Positions 20,948-31,059 of a stretch of 64,000 nt of DNA are shown here, piece by piece. This DNA comes from an uncultured archaeon (GTDB taxonomy: Archaea > Thermoproteota > Bathyarchaeia > TCS64): positions 23,047 through 87,046 of the forward strand of contig CALIUM010000009.1 of the NCBI GenBank assembly GCA_938048735.1, in the 5' to 3' direction. The notes under the pieces are model-generated. The model ran no database searches and was not told the DNA's origin. It saw only the letters and a program-made list of their open reading frames with translations. The translations under genes were made by a program, and so were the position numbers. Within the stretch, counting starts at the first letter, position 1. Every line of letters begins with the position of its first letter.

Positions 20948-21412
20948 ATGAAGCGCGGCGCTGAGGATGTGAGGAGGTTTTTAAGGGAGAAAAATGTCGA
21001 GGCTGAGATAAGGGAGCTCAGCGAGTCAACTCGAACCTCCAAGATGGCCGCCGAGGCTTTGGGTTGCGACATCGCCCAGATAGCGAAGTCCATAGTCTTC
21101 GTGAATGGAGACGCTACCGTCGTGGTCATATCTGGGGATAAGAGGGTCGATGAGGGTAAGCTCTCCCGCCTCATCGGGAGGGGGGTCTCCTTAGCCGACG
21201 CCGAGGCCGTGAGGAGGCATACTGGATATGTTATAGGAGGGGTTCCACCCTTCCCCCATGAAGGGAGCGTTAGGGTTCTATTGGACAGCTCCCTGAAGCG
21301 GTTTGAACACGTTTGGACCGCGGCCGGAACCCCCAACTCGGTGTTTAAGATAAGGGTTGAGGACCTCAAATCCATCCTGAATACAGATTTCGTCGATGTC
21401 TCAAGGAGGTGA
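20948..21412 (+). CDS. YbaK/EbsC-type (ProX-like) aminoacyl-tRNA deacylase domain protein
   Basis: ESTRTSKMAAEALGCDIAQIAKSIVF, YVIGGVPPFPHEGSVRVLLD; ORF opens at 20849 but the internal Met fits. Confidence 0.88.
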   Translation: MKRGAEDVRRFLREKNVEAEIRELSESTRTSKMAAEALGCDIAQIAKSIVFVNGDATVVVISGDKRVDEGKLSRLIGRGVSLADAEAVRRHTGYVIGGVPPFPHEGSVRVLLDSSLKRFEHVWTAAGTPNSVFKIRVEDLKSILNTDFVDVSRR

Positions 21413-21500
21413 ATAGACTTCCATCACATATTCGTCGTCGAGTAGCCATTATCCAACCAGTTATATAGTTGATAAGGGCCTTTAGAGTTGGGTATGAGTC

Positions 21501-22658
21501 TTGGGCGTCTATGATGAGCTGGATGTTAGGAGGGTCATAAACGCCAGCGGGACCATGACCCACCTCGGGGGCTCGATACCTGACCCAAGGGTCATAGATG
21601 CTATGAAGGAGGCCTCCCAGAGCTTCGTCATCATGATGGAGCTAATAGAGAAGTCCGGGGAGTTTCTTGCCAAGATCACTGGGGCCGAGGCGGGTCTAGT
21701 GACCTCAGGAGCCTCAGCAGCCCTTGTTCTGGGCACGGCCGCCTGCGTCATGAGGGGAACCCCCCTTGAGGGGATTGATCCAAAGCCCTTTGAGCGCCTA
21801 GCCCTCGACAGGGAGTGGATGGAGCTGATACAGAGCCTCCCTGACCCCTTCCAGCCCAGAAATGAGGTGATCATCCAGAGGTCTCATAGAAACCCATACG
21901 ACCACGCCTTCAAGGTGGCTGGATGCAGGCTTGTGGTCGTTGGCGGGGATAAGGAGTGCACCCCTGAGGAGATGGAGGCGGCGATAAACGAGAGGACGGC
22001 GGCAGTGGCCTTCACGGCCAGGATGGAGGATGTTGGGATCCCTCTGAGGGCTGTCGCCGAACTTGCTCATAGGCACGGCGTTCCGGTGATCGTAGACGCT
22101 GCTGCGGAGCTTCCTCCAAGGTCTAACCTGAGGAGATACTTGGAGGAGGGCGCAGACCTGGTGGTCTTCAGCGGGGGCAAGCACATAGGGGGGCCTAACG
22201 GGACGGGCATCCTCATAGGGAGGAGGGACCTAATTAGACTCGCAACACTACAAGTCGCCCCATATAGGGGGATCGGAAGGGCGATGAAGGTGGACAGGAG
22301 CCAGATAGTCGGCCTGATCACCGCTCTGAAGCTCTGGCTTAATAAAGACGAGGAGCAGGAATTCCAAGGTTGGCTGGGGAAAGCGAATTGGATAGAGGGG
22401 GAGCTTAGAGAAGCTAGGGGGATCAAAGCATCTGTCGTTGAATCCGATGCTAGGAGGAGGCATGTCCAGGTCCTCATCACTCTAGAGGAGAGCGTGAAGG
22501 CTTCAGATGTCGTATTTAACCTGAGAAAGGGGAATCCGAGCATATGGGTTAACTACATAGAGCCTAACAAGATCGGGATAGACCCCTCCCTTCTGAAGGA
22601 TGGTGAGGAGAGGATACTCGTCTCGGCCTTAAAGGGAGAGATTGAACGCCACCTCTGA
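21501..22658 (+). CDS. SelA-like PLP-dependent enzyme (L-seryl-tRNA selenium transferase family)
   Basis: RRVINASGTMTHLGGSIPDPRVIDAM and FSGGKHIGGPNGTGILIGRRDLI (PLP lysine motif). Confidence 0.85.
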   Translation: MGVYDELDVRRVINASGTMTHLGGSIPDPRVIDAMKEASQSFVIMMELIEKSGEFLAKITGAEAGLVTSGASAALVLGTAACVMRGTPLEGIDPKPFERLALDREWMELIQSLPDPFQPRNEVIIQRSHRNPYDHAFKVAGCRLVVVGGDKECTPEEMEAAINERTAAVAFTARMEDVGIPLRAVAELAHRHGVPVIVDAAAELPPRSNLRRYLEEGADLVVFSGGKHIGGPNGTGILIGRRDLIRLATLQVAPYRGIGRAMKVDRSQIVGLITALKLWLNKDEEQEFQGWLGKANWIEGELREARGIKASVVESDARRRHVQVLITLEESVKASDVVFNLRKGNPSIWVNYIEPNKIGIDPSLLKDGEERILVSALKGEIERHL

Positions 22659-22663
22659 CTTCC

Positions 22664-23320
22664 CTATATCTCCGACTTCCACTCCCTCAAAAATCTCTCC
22701 AGGAACTGCTCCACGAACCTGTGCCTCTCCTCGGAGATCCTCCTCGCCGTATCCGTATTCAGCTCGTCCCTTAATCTCAGGATCTTCTCGTATATGTGGT
22801 TTACAGAAGTGAGGGACTCTCCGTCATACCTCTCCTTTGGGGGGATCAATGGGTCGTGTATGGGCTTGTTCTCCCAGCCTCCTCTTGAGAAGACCCTAGC
22901 GATACCTATGGCCCCGAGGGCGTCGAGCCTGTCCGCATCCTGAAGGATCCTGGCCTCAACACTTCCAGCAGTTTCCCCCCTCCTGAACCTATGGACCCTT
23001 ATGCAGTCTAAGACCCTCGATATCTTCTCCTCGGGAAAGCCGACATCCCTGAGAATCCCCTCAGCTATCTTTGCCCCTTCAGAGGCGTGGTCCTCGACCG
23101 TGCCCTCCTCCTCCATTGCCCTGGCCACATCGTGGAGCAGTGCTGCCGCCCTGACAACGTCCATATCCGCCCCCTCCTCCGCGGCTAGTCTCATCGCCAT
23201 CCCATGAACCCTCTCCGTGTGATATCTGTCATGGTGTGAAAATCTGAGATATTCTTCACTCCTTCTTCTTATCATCTCAAAAACCGATTCGTCCAACATT
23301 CCAATTATACTTAATTTCAA
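22664..23320 (-). CDS. HD-domain phosphohydrolase
   Basis: FSHHDRYHTERV...AALLHDVARAMEEEGTVEDHASEGAKIA...ILQDADRLDALGAIGI. Confidence 0.92.
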   Translation of the reverse strand: MKLSIIGMLDESVFEMIRRRSEEYLRFSHHDRYHTERVHGMAMRLAAEEGADMDVVRAAALLHDVARAMEEEGTVEDHASEGAKIAEGILRDVGFPEEKISRVLDCIRVHRFRRGETAGSVEARILQDADRLDALGAIGIARVFSRGGWENKPIHDPLIPPKERYDGESLTSVNHIYEKILRLRDELNTDTARRISEERHRFVEQFLERFLREWKSEI

Positions 23321-23354
23321 TGGTAATAAGCTGATCCTTTGAGTGGGCGGCGGT

Positions 23355-24779
23355 TCATCGTTCGACGGGTCTGAAGCCTCTAAGCCTCTTCAAATGGGCT
23401 ATGCTCTTGTCTATATGCTCCTTGGAGCCTATATCCATCCTATTCCATAATCCACCTCCCTTTATGGCGCCGATACCCTCGAGGGATATCCTCCTCGCCT
23501 CCTCTATAGTCTCCCCGATGCCCACCACGCATATGGCCCTAGATCTCAGGGCATAGATGTCGCCATTCCTCAACTCTACGGACGCCGGATAGATCCTCAT
23601 CCTGCCCTGATAGAGGGATGCCAGCCTCTCCGCCCCCTCCAAATTTATGGGGGATCCCACCTCATCCCTCCTCACTCTATCGGGGTAGGCCTCCATGTAG
23701 CCCCCGTATGATGGGGGCACCTTATATATAGCAACGGTCGCCTTATCTTCAACCTCAACCCCCCGGAGGTTTCCTTCAAGTATTCTGTAGCAGACCTCCA
23801 CGAAGTCGTCCTTCAATATGGGGATTATATTCAGGATCTCTGGATCCCCGAATCTGCTGTTGTTCTCAAGTATCTTGGGCCCATCCCGGGTGTGCATGAA
23901 GGCGACGTAGAAGGGCATCCCTATCAAGCCCGGGTTTCTCCCCCTCCCCTTGAGCCTCTTGAATATCCTCTCGACGATCTCCTCCTCCCTCTCCCTGTCC
24001 TCCCTCGTCATGAAGGGGAGGCAGTCCCCAACATCCTTATATGAGCCCATCCCCCCTGTGTTAGGTCCTCTATCTCCGTCGAAAGCCCTCTTATAATCCC
24101 TAGTCTCTGGAAGTGGGATGAGGTGTTTCCCGTCGCAGAGGGCCTGGAAGCTGGACTCCTCCCCCTCCAACTTCTCCTCGACGATCACAGCCCCCTCCCT
24201 GTAGTTCGAGGTGAAATGCTCTATGATCTGCTCCCTCGATGTGAAGTGGTCTCCCCAGACCCCGACCCCCTTCCCCGCGGCTGGGGCATCGGGCTTAACA
24301 GCAACCATGTTATCCAACTCGTCCAGCCATTTGACGAGGTCTCTCTTAGCCTCTTCGACGCTCGGGTAGTCAGAGGGGTTGAAGACCCTGAACCTAGGGT
24401 TCACCTCTGGCACAACCTCTTGGAAGAGGAGCCTCTGGGCAACTTTGCTTCCTTCAATCGCGAACTCCTTGGTCGGGCAGATTAGGGGGATGCCGATCCT
24501 CTCTTCGACGATGTCCCTGATCCCCTCGATAATGGGCTTCTCAGGCCCGACTATCCCGAAGTCTATCTCCTCCTTAAACCTCTCAGCGAAACTGAGGATC
24601 CGGTCTACCTCTAGGTTTGGGACGACTATGTGTTCCTTAGCCCTTACAAGGTTATAGGGGTTCCTCTGCCTGTCAACTATATATAGATCAGCCCTATACT
24701 CCTCACTTCTCTTTAGGGCCTCAACTATTGCAGCCTCCCTAGAGCCATAGGACACCACTAAGACCCCAACCCGCTCCAT
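23355..24779 (-). CDS. purD: Phosphoribosylamine-glycine ligase-like ATP-grasp enzyme
   Basis: 474 aa; VAVKPDAPAAGKGVGVWGD, EEKLEGEESSFQALCDGK, GPNTGGMGSY, ENNSRFGDPE. Confidence 0.85.
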   Translation of the reverse strand: MERVGVLVVSYGSREAAIVEALKRSEEYRADLYIVDRQRNPYNLVRAKEHIVVPNLEVDRILSFAERFKEEIDFGIVGPEKPIIEGIRDIVEERIGIPLICPTKEFAIEGSKVAQRLLFQEVVPEVNPRFRVFNPSDYPSVEEAKRDLVKWLDELDNMVAVKPDAPAAGKGVGVWGDHFTSREQIIEHFTSNYREGAVIVEEKLEGEESSFQALCDGKHLIPLPETRDYKRAFDGDRGPNTGGMGSYKDVGDCLPFMTREDREREEEIVERIFKRLKGRGRNPGLIGMPFYVAFMHTRDGPKILENNSRFGDPEILNIIPILKDDFVEVCYRILEGNLRGVEVEDKATVAIYKVPPSYGGYMEAYPDRVRRDEVGSPINLEGAERLASLYQGRMRIYPASVELRNGDIYALRSRAICVVGIGETIEEARRISLEGIGAIKGGGLWNRMDIGSKEHIDKSIAHLKRLRGFRPVER

Positions 24780-24937
24780 CGGAAGATCCTCAAAGGTCTT
24801 AAGGTAAAACCTTTAGGTAATAGCTGCCTAAAAGGAGAAGAAAACAAATTCGAGCTGAAATTAAGAACCTTTGATTAAAGAAATGCTCACGTTGATTTAG
24901 AAGTCAAATAAACTTATATTATATACACTTTACATGG

Positions 24938-25455
24938 TTAAATCTCGGTATATATCTCTATACCTAGTTCATTTGAGGCCTTTAAGGCTTTGGGGTCAGC
25001 GTATGGCGTTACTATAAGCAGTTTTGAGGAAGTTCTACCCGTTATCCTTTTGAAAAACTCGGCTTTCCTATTGAACTGATATACATCTGATGCCTCGAGA
25101 TGTGAAGGTACCTCGACAAGTAATAATTTACCTTCCTTTACCGCGAAATCGATATCTACTTGGCTCGGATAACCGAATACATATCCCTTATCATCCAAGG
25201 CTCGACCTCTAAATTTAGTTCCTTCTTCAACCTGCTCCTTAAGCCCTCCCTCAGATCCTCTCTGAGCCTCCTCAACTCCTCTTCATTCCTTTTGAACCCA
25301 GAATCTATCTCTTCCTCGATCCTTGCCATCCTCTCCTCATATCTATCCAGCCTTCGTAATATCTCCTCCAACTCTAAAAGTCCAACCACAGCATAACGGA
25401 ACTCCAGGTCCTCCCTCAGAAGCCTTAGAAGCTCAGACTTTAGAGTTAAGGTCAC
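24938..25455 (-). pseudogene. DUF3782-like coiled-coil/nuclease-type protein, split by a frameshift
   Basis: ORF 25156..25455 (coiled coil ...NLEVEPW) continues in another frame as DDKGYVFGYPSQVDIDFAVKEGKLLLVEV (24938..25198). Confidence 0.65.
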
Positions 25456-25730
25456 GGAATCTTCTATGAAGCCACCTATATTTCTCTCTTTCTACTTAAT
25501 ATCTCATTGCTTAATTTCATAACTCTTTAATGGTTTAAGGCATCTTACATTAAACTCTTTCACTAACTAGCCAAGAGCTTTAAATCAAATAAACAGATTG
25601 AAGATAAAAATATTATATAATATTAGAAATAAAAGTTAGTTCACCTTTGATATATAAATTGATAGAAGCACCATGTAATTAATGACCATTAGTTAGGCTT
25701 ATATTGCCCCATTCTCTGATAGAAGGTTGG

Positions 25731-25822
25731 AGCCCGGTCATCTAGCGGTCAAGGATGCGAGGCTCTGGAGGCTCCGCCGGAGAGACCTCGTCACGAGAGT
25801 TCGAATCTCTCCCGGGCTACCA
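25731..25822 (+). tRNA. tRNA-Gln(CTG), 16-nt canonical 37/38 intron, CCA encoded
   Basis: AGCCCGG/CCGGGCT acceptor, D stem ATCT/GGAT, anticodon stem CGAGG/CCTCG with split loop CTCTGG...A, T arm GAGAGTTCGAATCTCTC, then A-CCA; intron 25769..25784. Confidence 0.88.
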
Positions 25823-25854
25823 TCCTCTAGAGTGTGATTTATACTTTTCAAAAA

Positions 25855-25900
25855 GATGGCGAACCGGGGGGTCGCCATCCCTACTCTTTTTCTCTTTTTT
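25855..25900 (+). terminator. Putative terminator-like hairpin followed by T-rich run, downstream of tRNA-Gln
   Basis: GATGGCGA ... TCGCCATC 8-bp stem, then CTCTTTTTCTCTTTTTT. Confidence 0.45.
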
Positions 25901-25920
25901 AGGTTAAGTGAATGTGATTG

Positions 25921-26490
25921 TTAGGATAATGCAATTTCTATTATTCCTAAACCTATTAGTGCGCTGAATATTATGCTTGCTCGGGTCAATGAAAGTTTAT
26001 GAAGCACTATAGGATCCATGAAAAGCTGAATCACTGCAGCCCACAGCGCAGCTACCGTGGCAAAATAAGGTATATAGTCGAACAATAACCCTGGAGCATC
26101 ACCATATGCTATCATCATTAGCGTATTCTTTACGGAGCCCTTTCCGCCAACCGCTTTCAAAATCGCATGAAGATAAATTGTGGTCAAAAGGATAATAAAG
26201 ACATATAGAACATTTCAATTAAAAAGGGAAGCCATTCAAGGCCCAACCCATAAATCGTGGAAACATCTTTTGCCAGAAACTCGGCTTGCCCTCCTGTATG
26301 AAGCCCATTAATATCCTCAAAACCTAAATAGACCTCCAATGGCGTAAGAAAAGCTATAACATCGCCAATTATTAATAAGAAAGCAAAGATATTTTGGGTT
26401 TTTCTGAATGAATCTCCTGCAAAGTTTTAGATGGATCCTTTAGCATCAAGAAAGCCTTTAGAAAAACATCTTTGACAAGATTCATTCTTG
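25921..26490 (-). pseudogene. Degenerate polytopic membrane protein gene (Yip1-like)
   Basis: Fragments in shifting frames: MNLVKDVFLKAFLMLKDPSKTLQEIHS / AFLLIIGDVIAFLTPLEVYLGFEDINGLHTGGQAEF / VLYVFIILLTTIYLHAILKAVGGKGSVKNTLM... Confidence 0.5.
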
Positions 26491-26544
26491 CACAGCCTGT
26501 CAAACTTCACATTGCTATCGTTGTTACTTTATATTATTATCTTT

Positions 26545-26814
26545 TTATGACTTTTTGTATGAAACAGCGCGCACATAAAAGGCCAATGCAATCATTGAAA
26601 ATGCGAGGAGAAATACGGCGAGTATTAGCGTAATCCATGCTCCGAGATATTTGGGAAGAAAGTATCCCATAGCAGGATTGCTCTTGGAAATATATGCCTC
26701 TGGCCCAAGAAAGTAGTAGGGAAAAATTAAAAGAAAGAGACCTAAGGCTCCCATTGTATTCCAAGGAGTCTGACTGGCATTTTCTTTGCAGCCATCTATA
26801 CCCTTGCTTTTCAA
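26545..26814 (-). CDS. Small membrane protein, about two TM segments, hypothetical
   Basis: GALGLFLLIFPYYFLGPEAYI and WITLILAVFLLAFSMIALAFYV hydrophobic stretches. Confidence 0.45.
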   Translation of the reverse strand: MKSKGIDGCKENASQTPWNTMGALGLFLLIFPYYFLGPEAYISKSNPAMGYFLPKYLGAWITLILAVFLLAFSMIALAFYVRAVSYKKS

Positions 26815-27121
26815 ACAATGTAATCCAGCATATTAAACCTTCTCAATTACTCTCATGTATCAATTCCCTTGATGCAGTTTCTCAATACTCCATTTGCTGT
26901 GGCGTTAACTTTGTTTCCAGAATGGGTAAACCTTTGTTTGCATGAGGAAGCTGCAGGAGAAGCCTAATCACCTCTGCGTTCTCGAAAATCAGAGACCAAT
27001 AAGCCTGTTTCACCGAAACAACCTCAAGAAATGGCTGGAAACTATCGTCATCTCGTAACCACAGAGATGCTCGCAATTCTACAAAAAAGTCTGGGAAAAC
27101 CGGGAACAAGGGGAAACTTGA

Positions 27122-27313
27122 ATGACGGTTCCTTCCGGCTCAGCCGTCTACATTCGCTACAAAGATCACGTTATCTTCAAGAACATACCGCAGCAAGTGG
27201 CTGAGGCTGCAGAGCGCGAAAAAGTTGGTTGGCTGACCAAGCAAAACGAGGAGATAATGCTGATCGAGCATGATAGAACCGTTCAAAGCCTTGAAAAGTC
27301 GAGAGACCAATGA
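27122..27313 (+). pseudogene. Short ORF, possible fragment of a larger protein
   Basis: VYIRYKDHVIFKNIPQQVAEAAEREKVGWLTKQNEEIMLIEHDR reads protein-like but has no recognised complete domain. Confidence 0.3.
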
Positions 27314-27434
27314 AACGGCATCATAATTATCATTTGGCTTTTGGATTCCGTTTCATTGCTTTTGGCTTCTAGAACCGCAGTTAGCAGCCGACGAGAAACT
27401 TCAAACAATACATAATCAACAGCCTGGCTGGAAG

Positions 27435-27824
27435 ATGCCAGCACTGGTGCGATTCGCCTCCAGCAACGAATCAACCGTACAGCTCGCTAAGCACCTGCTC
27501 CGTCACAGAACGGCAAGTCAAGGCACACTCAATCAGTACCTCTACGGCGTCTACCGCTACTGCAAATGGCTGAACACCCAACCAGACCAGCTGATCAGAA
27601 ACTGCACTGACCAGGACGGGGACGCCAATCCAAAAGCCATAGCCAAATGCAATCGACTCCTCGGCGACTTCGTAGGCGAACTCCAAGCCGAAGACCTAGC
27701 CCCAGGCACAGGCGTTAAAGAGCTCTTCGGAGACCCTGAAACGCTAAACATGGTGGGCAGTGCAGAACGCAAACAAGCCGCTAATAGAGATTTTAAGCAA
27801 ACCCCTCGAAGAAGTCTTACTTAG
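27435..27824 (+). pseudogene. Truncated tyrosine recombinase/integrase-like N-terminal domain
   Basis: TVQLAKHLLRHRTASQGTLNQYLYGVYRYCKWL...LLGDFVGELQAEDLAPGT resembles the SAM-like core-binding domain; catalytic domain absent. Confidence 0.45.
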
Positions 27825-28155
27825 CAGAGTAGGTCTAAATGATGCATTCCTTTTCCTTTGTATATAAACCATTGAGCGGCTGGCAAAAATACTGCTAATA
27901 AAATTGCTAAAATGGTTGAGAGTCGAGTCCGGTTCTGGATATTGAATGAGTTTGCAGCTACCTTTGACCATGACACGGCTAAAATTGTGGCTTACAGTCT
28001 TCAGAGCCTTGCAAGACAACAAGGCAAGGCAGTTTTGTCAGCCTTAACACACAGACCTATTCGAAGACTTGAATCCTTCAGATCACATCCACAAGCGATT
28101 CAGCAAAGAAATAACCGTAAACTATTTACTCCACAGTTTCTAACCCCTTGAGCGG

Positions 28156-28700
28156 TTAGTTCAGCACCACCCTCTTTTTACTGCAGAGAGAATCTGATTT
28201 GAATGCAGAAACGAGAATGAAAGATAAACTAATGACTATCAGAAAATAGAATGGGAAAATGGAATTGGAAATATTTCCTCTAACAAATATTGTGGTGTTT
28301 GCCGCGTTTGTGGATGCATGGTATAGCGATGCAGTTAACAAGCTTCCTTCGGTGGAGTTATAAAGCCACGTATAAGAAATCGAGTAGAAGAGCGTGAAAC
28401 TAGCGAAACAGATGAAATTATTATAGTTGACCGCCATGACGCTGTCTTTTACTGCGAAATGCGGCCAGTGTCACAATGCCCCAAACAATCCAACAACTAG
28501 GCTTAAAATAGGAGCATTGTATTTCTTTTGTAGTTCGGGTAAAGCGTAGCTGCCCAAATTTCTCTTAAAGGGGCCCTCCAGGAAAAATTTGTAGACAAAA
28601 TTCCAAAGAATCAGCCATGGTTGGAATAGTATTGTAAGTTTACGGCGCCCATCTCCCCCGTGCGGCCAAGAAATCTTTTTTAGAGAATTCTCGTTTGAGT
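28156..28700 (-). pseudogene. CPBP-family (CAAX/bacteriocin-processing) intramembrane protease, in-frame stop
   Basis: Frame of ORF 28156..28437 extends upstream: WNFVYKFFLEGPFKRNLGSYALPELQKKYNAPILSLVVGLFGAL*HWPHFAVKDSVMAVNYNN...YTWLYNSTEGSLLTASLYHASTNAAN; TGA at 28471-28473 where Trp is expected. Confidence 0.68.
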
Positions 28701-28855
28701 TGCGGTTATTATGTGTGGGGTCGAAATCATCTATGTTAAAACCGTAAAGTTTAAATATGGGAATCTTAAGTTCTCATGTGTTCAGGTGATAGATTATTCT
28801 AATGTTTGAGAAGAGGATATTTCATGAGAGATGTGCGGTTTTTTTAAAAAAATGA

Positions 28856-29797
28856 ATGTTGGGATATGAGTTGACGATAAGAAAGGATAGGATTGTTGAT
28901 GATGATAAATGTCCGGAGTGCGGGAGCAGGACCATCATTCATGATGAGGATTCTGGAGAGGTGATCTGCGGAGAGTGCGGGCTGGTCCTTAGGGAATTCA
29001 CGGTGAATGAGGGACCGGAGTGGAGGGCATTCACCCAAAGTGAGAAGGAGAGCAGGAGCAGGGTTGGGATCCCAGTCTCCCTCACCATTCATGATCAGGG
29101 CCTCACCACCACCATTGGAAGGGTTAGCAGGGATGCTATGGGGAGGAAGATACCCCTCAAGATGAGGTTGCAGATGCTCCGCCTGAGGAAGTGGCAGACG
29201 AGGGCGAGGGTTCACACATCCGAGGATAGGAATCTGTCGCAGGCGATGGCCGAGCTCGATAGGCTGTGTGACAAGCTTCATATCTCACAACAGGTCAAGG
29301 AGAAGGCGGCCTTCATCTATAGGAGGGCCTTGGATAAGGGGCTTGTCAGGGGGAGGTCCATCTCAGCCATCTCGGCAGCATCCCTCTACGCCGCCTGCAG
29401 GACAACCCAGACCCCCCGAACCCTCAGGGAGATCTCGAGGCACAGCCCGATTGATAAGAAGGATATAGCCCGCTGCTACAGGCTTCTCTTAAGGGAGCTT
29501 AAGATCCAGATGCCAATCCCCGACGCGAGGATGAGGATCCCCAAGATAGCAGCCAAGGCTGGGGTGGGCGAGAAGACCCAGAGGACGGCGATGGACATCC
29601 TTCTGAAGGCTGAGAGCCTAAGGACTACTGGGGGAAAAGATCCCATGGGCCTTGCAGCGGCCGCCCTCTACATAGCCTGCATGATAAACGAGGAGAAGAG
29701 GACTCAAAAGATGATAGCGGACGCTGCAGGAGTGACCGAGGTCACCATCAGAAACAGATATAAGAGCCTTAAAGAGGCTTTGAACCTAGATGTGTAA
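28856..29797 (+). CDS. tfb: Transcription initiation factor B (copy 1)
   Basis: Zinc ribbon CPECGSRTIIHDEDSGEVICGECG; GPEWRAF; two cyclin repeats; TEVTIRNRYKSL. Confidence 0.96.
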   Translation: MLGYELTIRKDRIVDDDKCPECGSRTIIHDEDSGEVICGECGLVLREFTVNEGPEWRAFTQSEKESRSRVGIPVSLTIHDQGLTTTIGRVSRDAMGRKIPLKMRLQMLRLRKWQTRARVHTSEDRNLSQAMAELDRLCDKLHISQQVKEKAAFIYRRALDKGLVRGRSISAISAASLYAACRTTQTPRTLREISRHSPIDKKDIARCYRLLLRELKIQMPIPDARMRIPKIAAKAGVGEKTQRTAMDILLKAESLRTTGGKDPMGLAAAALYIACMINEEKRTQKMIADAAGVTEVTIRNRYKSLKEALNLDV

Positions 29798-29902
29798 GCC
29801 AATTAATGGTTGAATGATTCCCCCATAAGAGAGTAGCTTAAATCGTGTTGAAAGAAAACTGAGATAAGCTCTTATAAGAGGTCTCCCCAATATTCTTGAG
29901 CT

Positions 29903-31033
29903 ATGGCGGCACCTGATTCTCGCCGTAATATCCTTATCCTATGTGTTGATAGGGACGATGATATAGGAAGAAAGACGGGTATAGAGACCCCCATCTTGGG
30001 CAGAGATGCCAATTTAGAGGCCGCCTCACGCCTCGCCCTCGCCGATCCAGAAGAGGCTGACGCTAACGCGATGTTCGCGGCCGTTAGCCTATACGATAGG
30101 CTCGCAGCTGAGGGTGAAGATACCTATCAGCTTGCCACCATAGCTGGATCCAGTGAGGGGGGCGTTGAGGCCGATAGGAGCCTGATACATGAATTGGGGA
30201 TCGTTCTTGAGAAGTTTCCGTCAAGAGAGGTTATCCTGGTTACAGATGGGTTTGCCGACGAGTTTATTGTTCCAATAATCCAGTCTCGAATACATATAAC
30301 CTCTATACGTCGCGTAGTTGTTAAACATAGCGAGAGGATAGAGGAGTCTTGGGCCATATTTCTACGCTATATGAAAACCCTTTTCAACGATCCCCACTAT
30401 TCGAGATTTAGCCTGGGAGTTCCAGGGATCCTTCTCGTCGTCTTAGGCTTCCTGATAGTCTTAGATCAGCTTCAAAATGCAGGTATGATCATCCCCTTCA
30501 TCGTCGGGATGACCCTTCTCCTTAGAGGATTTGGAATAGATAAAAAGCTGGCCTCGCTCAGGTTTATGCTTCCGCCACCTGAGAGGCAGCTCGTTCTAGC
30601 ATCTATTGGCGTGGGATTAATCCTATCCGTGATAGGTTGCTATCTGGGCGTTGTTGAGGCTGTTGGGTTTATACCAGAGAATTCCCCCCCTTTCTGGTCT
30701 AATATAGCATACTGGATTCAGCTTTCCCCAATCTTGGTTGGGAACTTCCTTTTAAAGGCCGTTGACCTCATCGTCTTTGGGGCCATGGTGGCACTGCTTG
30801 GGGGCTTCGTCTCCTACTTCATCCAAGGGGACCCAAGGAGGTTGAGGAACATAGTGGGCCTAATTGTCACCTTCTGGCTCCGCTTCATAGCCATCGAGTC
30901 GGCGAAGGTCTTGAACGAGCCTGGTAAGCCCCTCACCCTCACATCCCCTCTGGTGCTCATGACGATATGGGGATTTATAACCACGATAACCTCCGTAATC
31001 ATCCTATACGGGATTCATAAAAAGTTCATGTAA
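29903..31033 (+). CDS. DUF373 family membrane protein
   Basis: ILILCVDRDDDIGRKTGIETPILGRDANLEAASRLALADPEEADANA; C-terminal TM segments. Confidence 0.88.
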   Translation: MAAPDSRRNILILCVDRDDDIGRKTGIETPILGRDANLEAASRLALADPEEADANAMFAAVSLYDRLAAEGEDTYQLATIAGSSEGGVEADRSLIHELGIVLEKFPSREVILVTDGFADEFIVPIIQSRIHITSIRRVVVKHSERIEESWAIFLRYMKTLFNDPHYSRFSLGVPGILLVVLGFLIVLDQLQNAGMIIPFIVGMTLLLRGFGIDKKLASLRFMLPPPERQLVLASIGVGLILSVIGCYLGVVEAVGFIPENSPPFWSNIAYWIQLSPILVGNFLLKAVDLIVFGAMVALLGGFVSYFIQGDPRRLRNIVGLIVTFWLRFIAIESAKVLNEPGKPLTLTSPLVLMTIWGFITTITSVIILYGIHKKFM

Positions 31034-31059
31034 ATTTATAATGGATAAAGGGTCTCCAC

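Noticed and set aside
26882-27109. Minus-strand ORF MFPVFPDFFVELRASLWLRDDD...
   Set aside because: Lies in the decayed island with no domain recognisable on either strand
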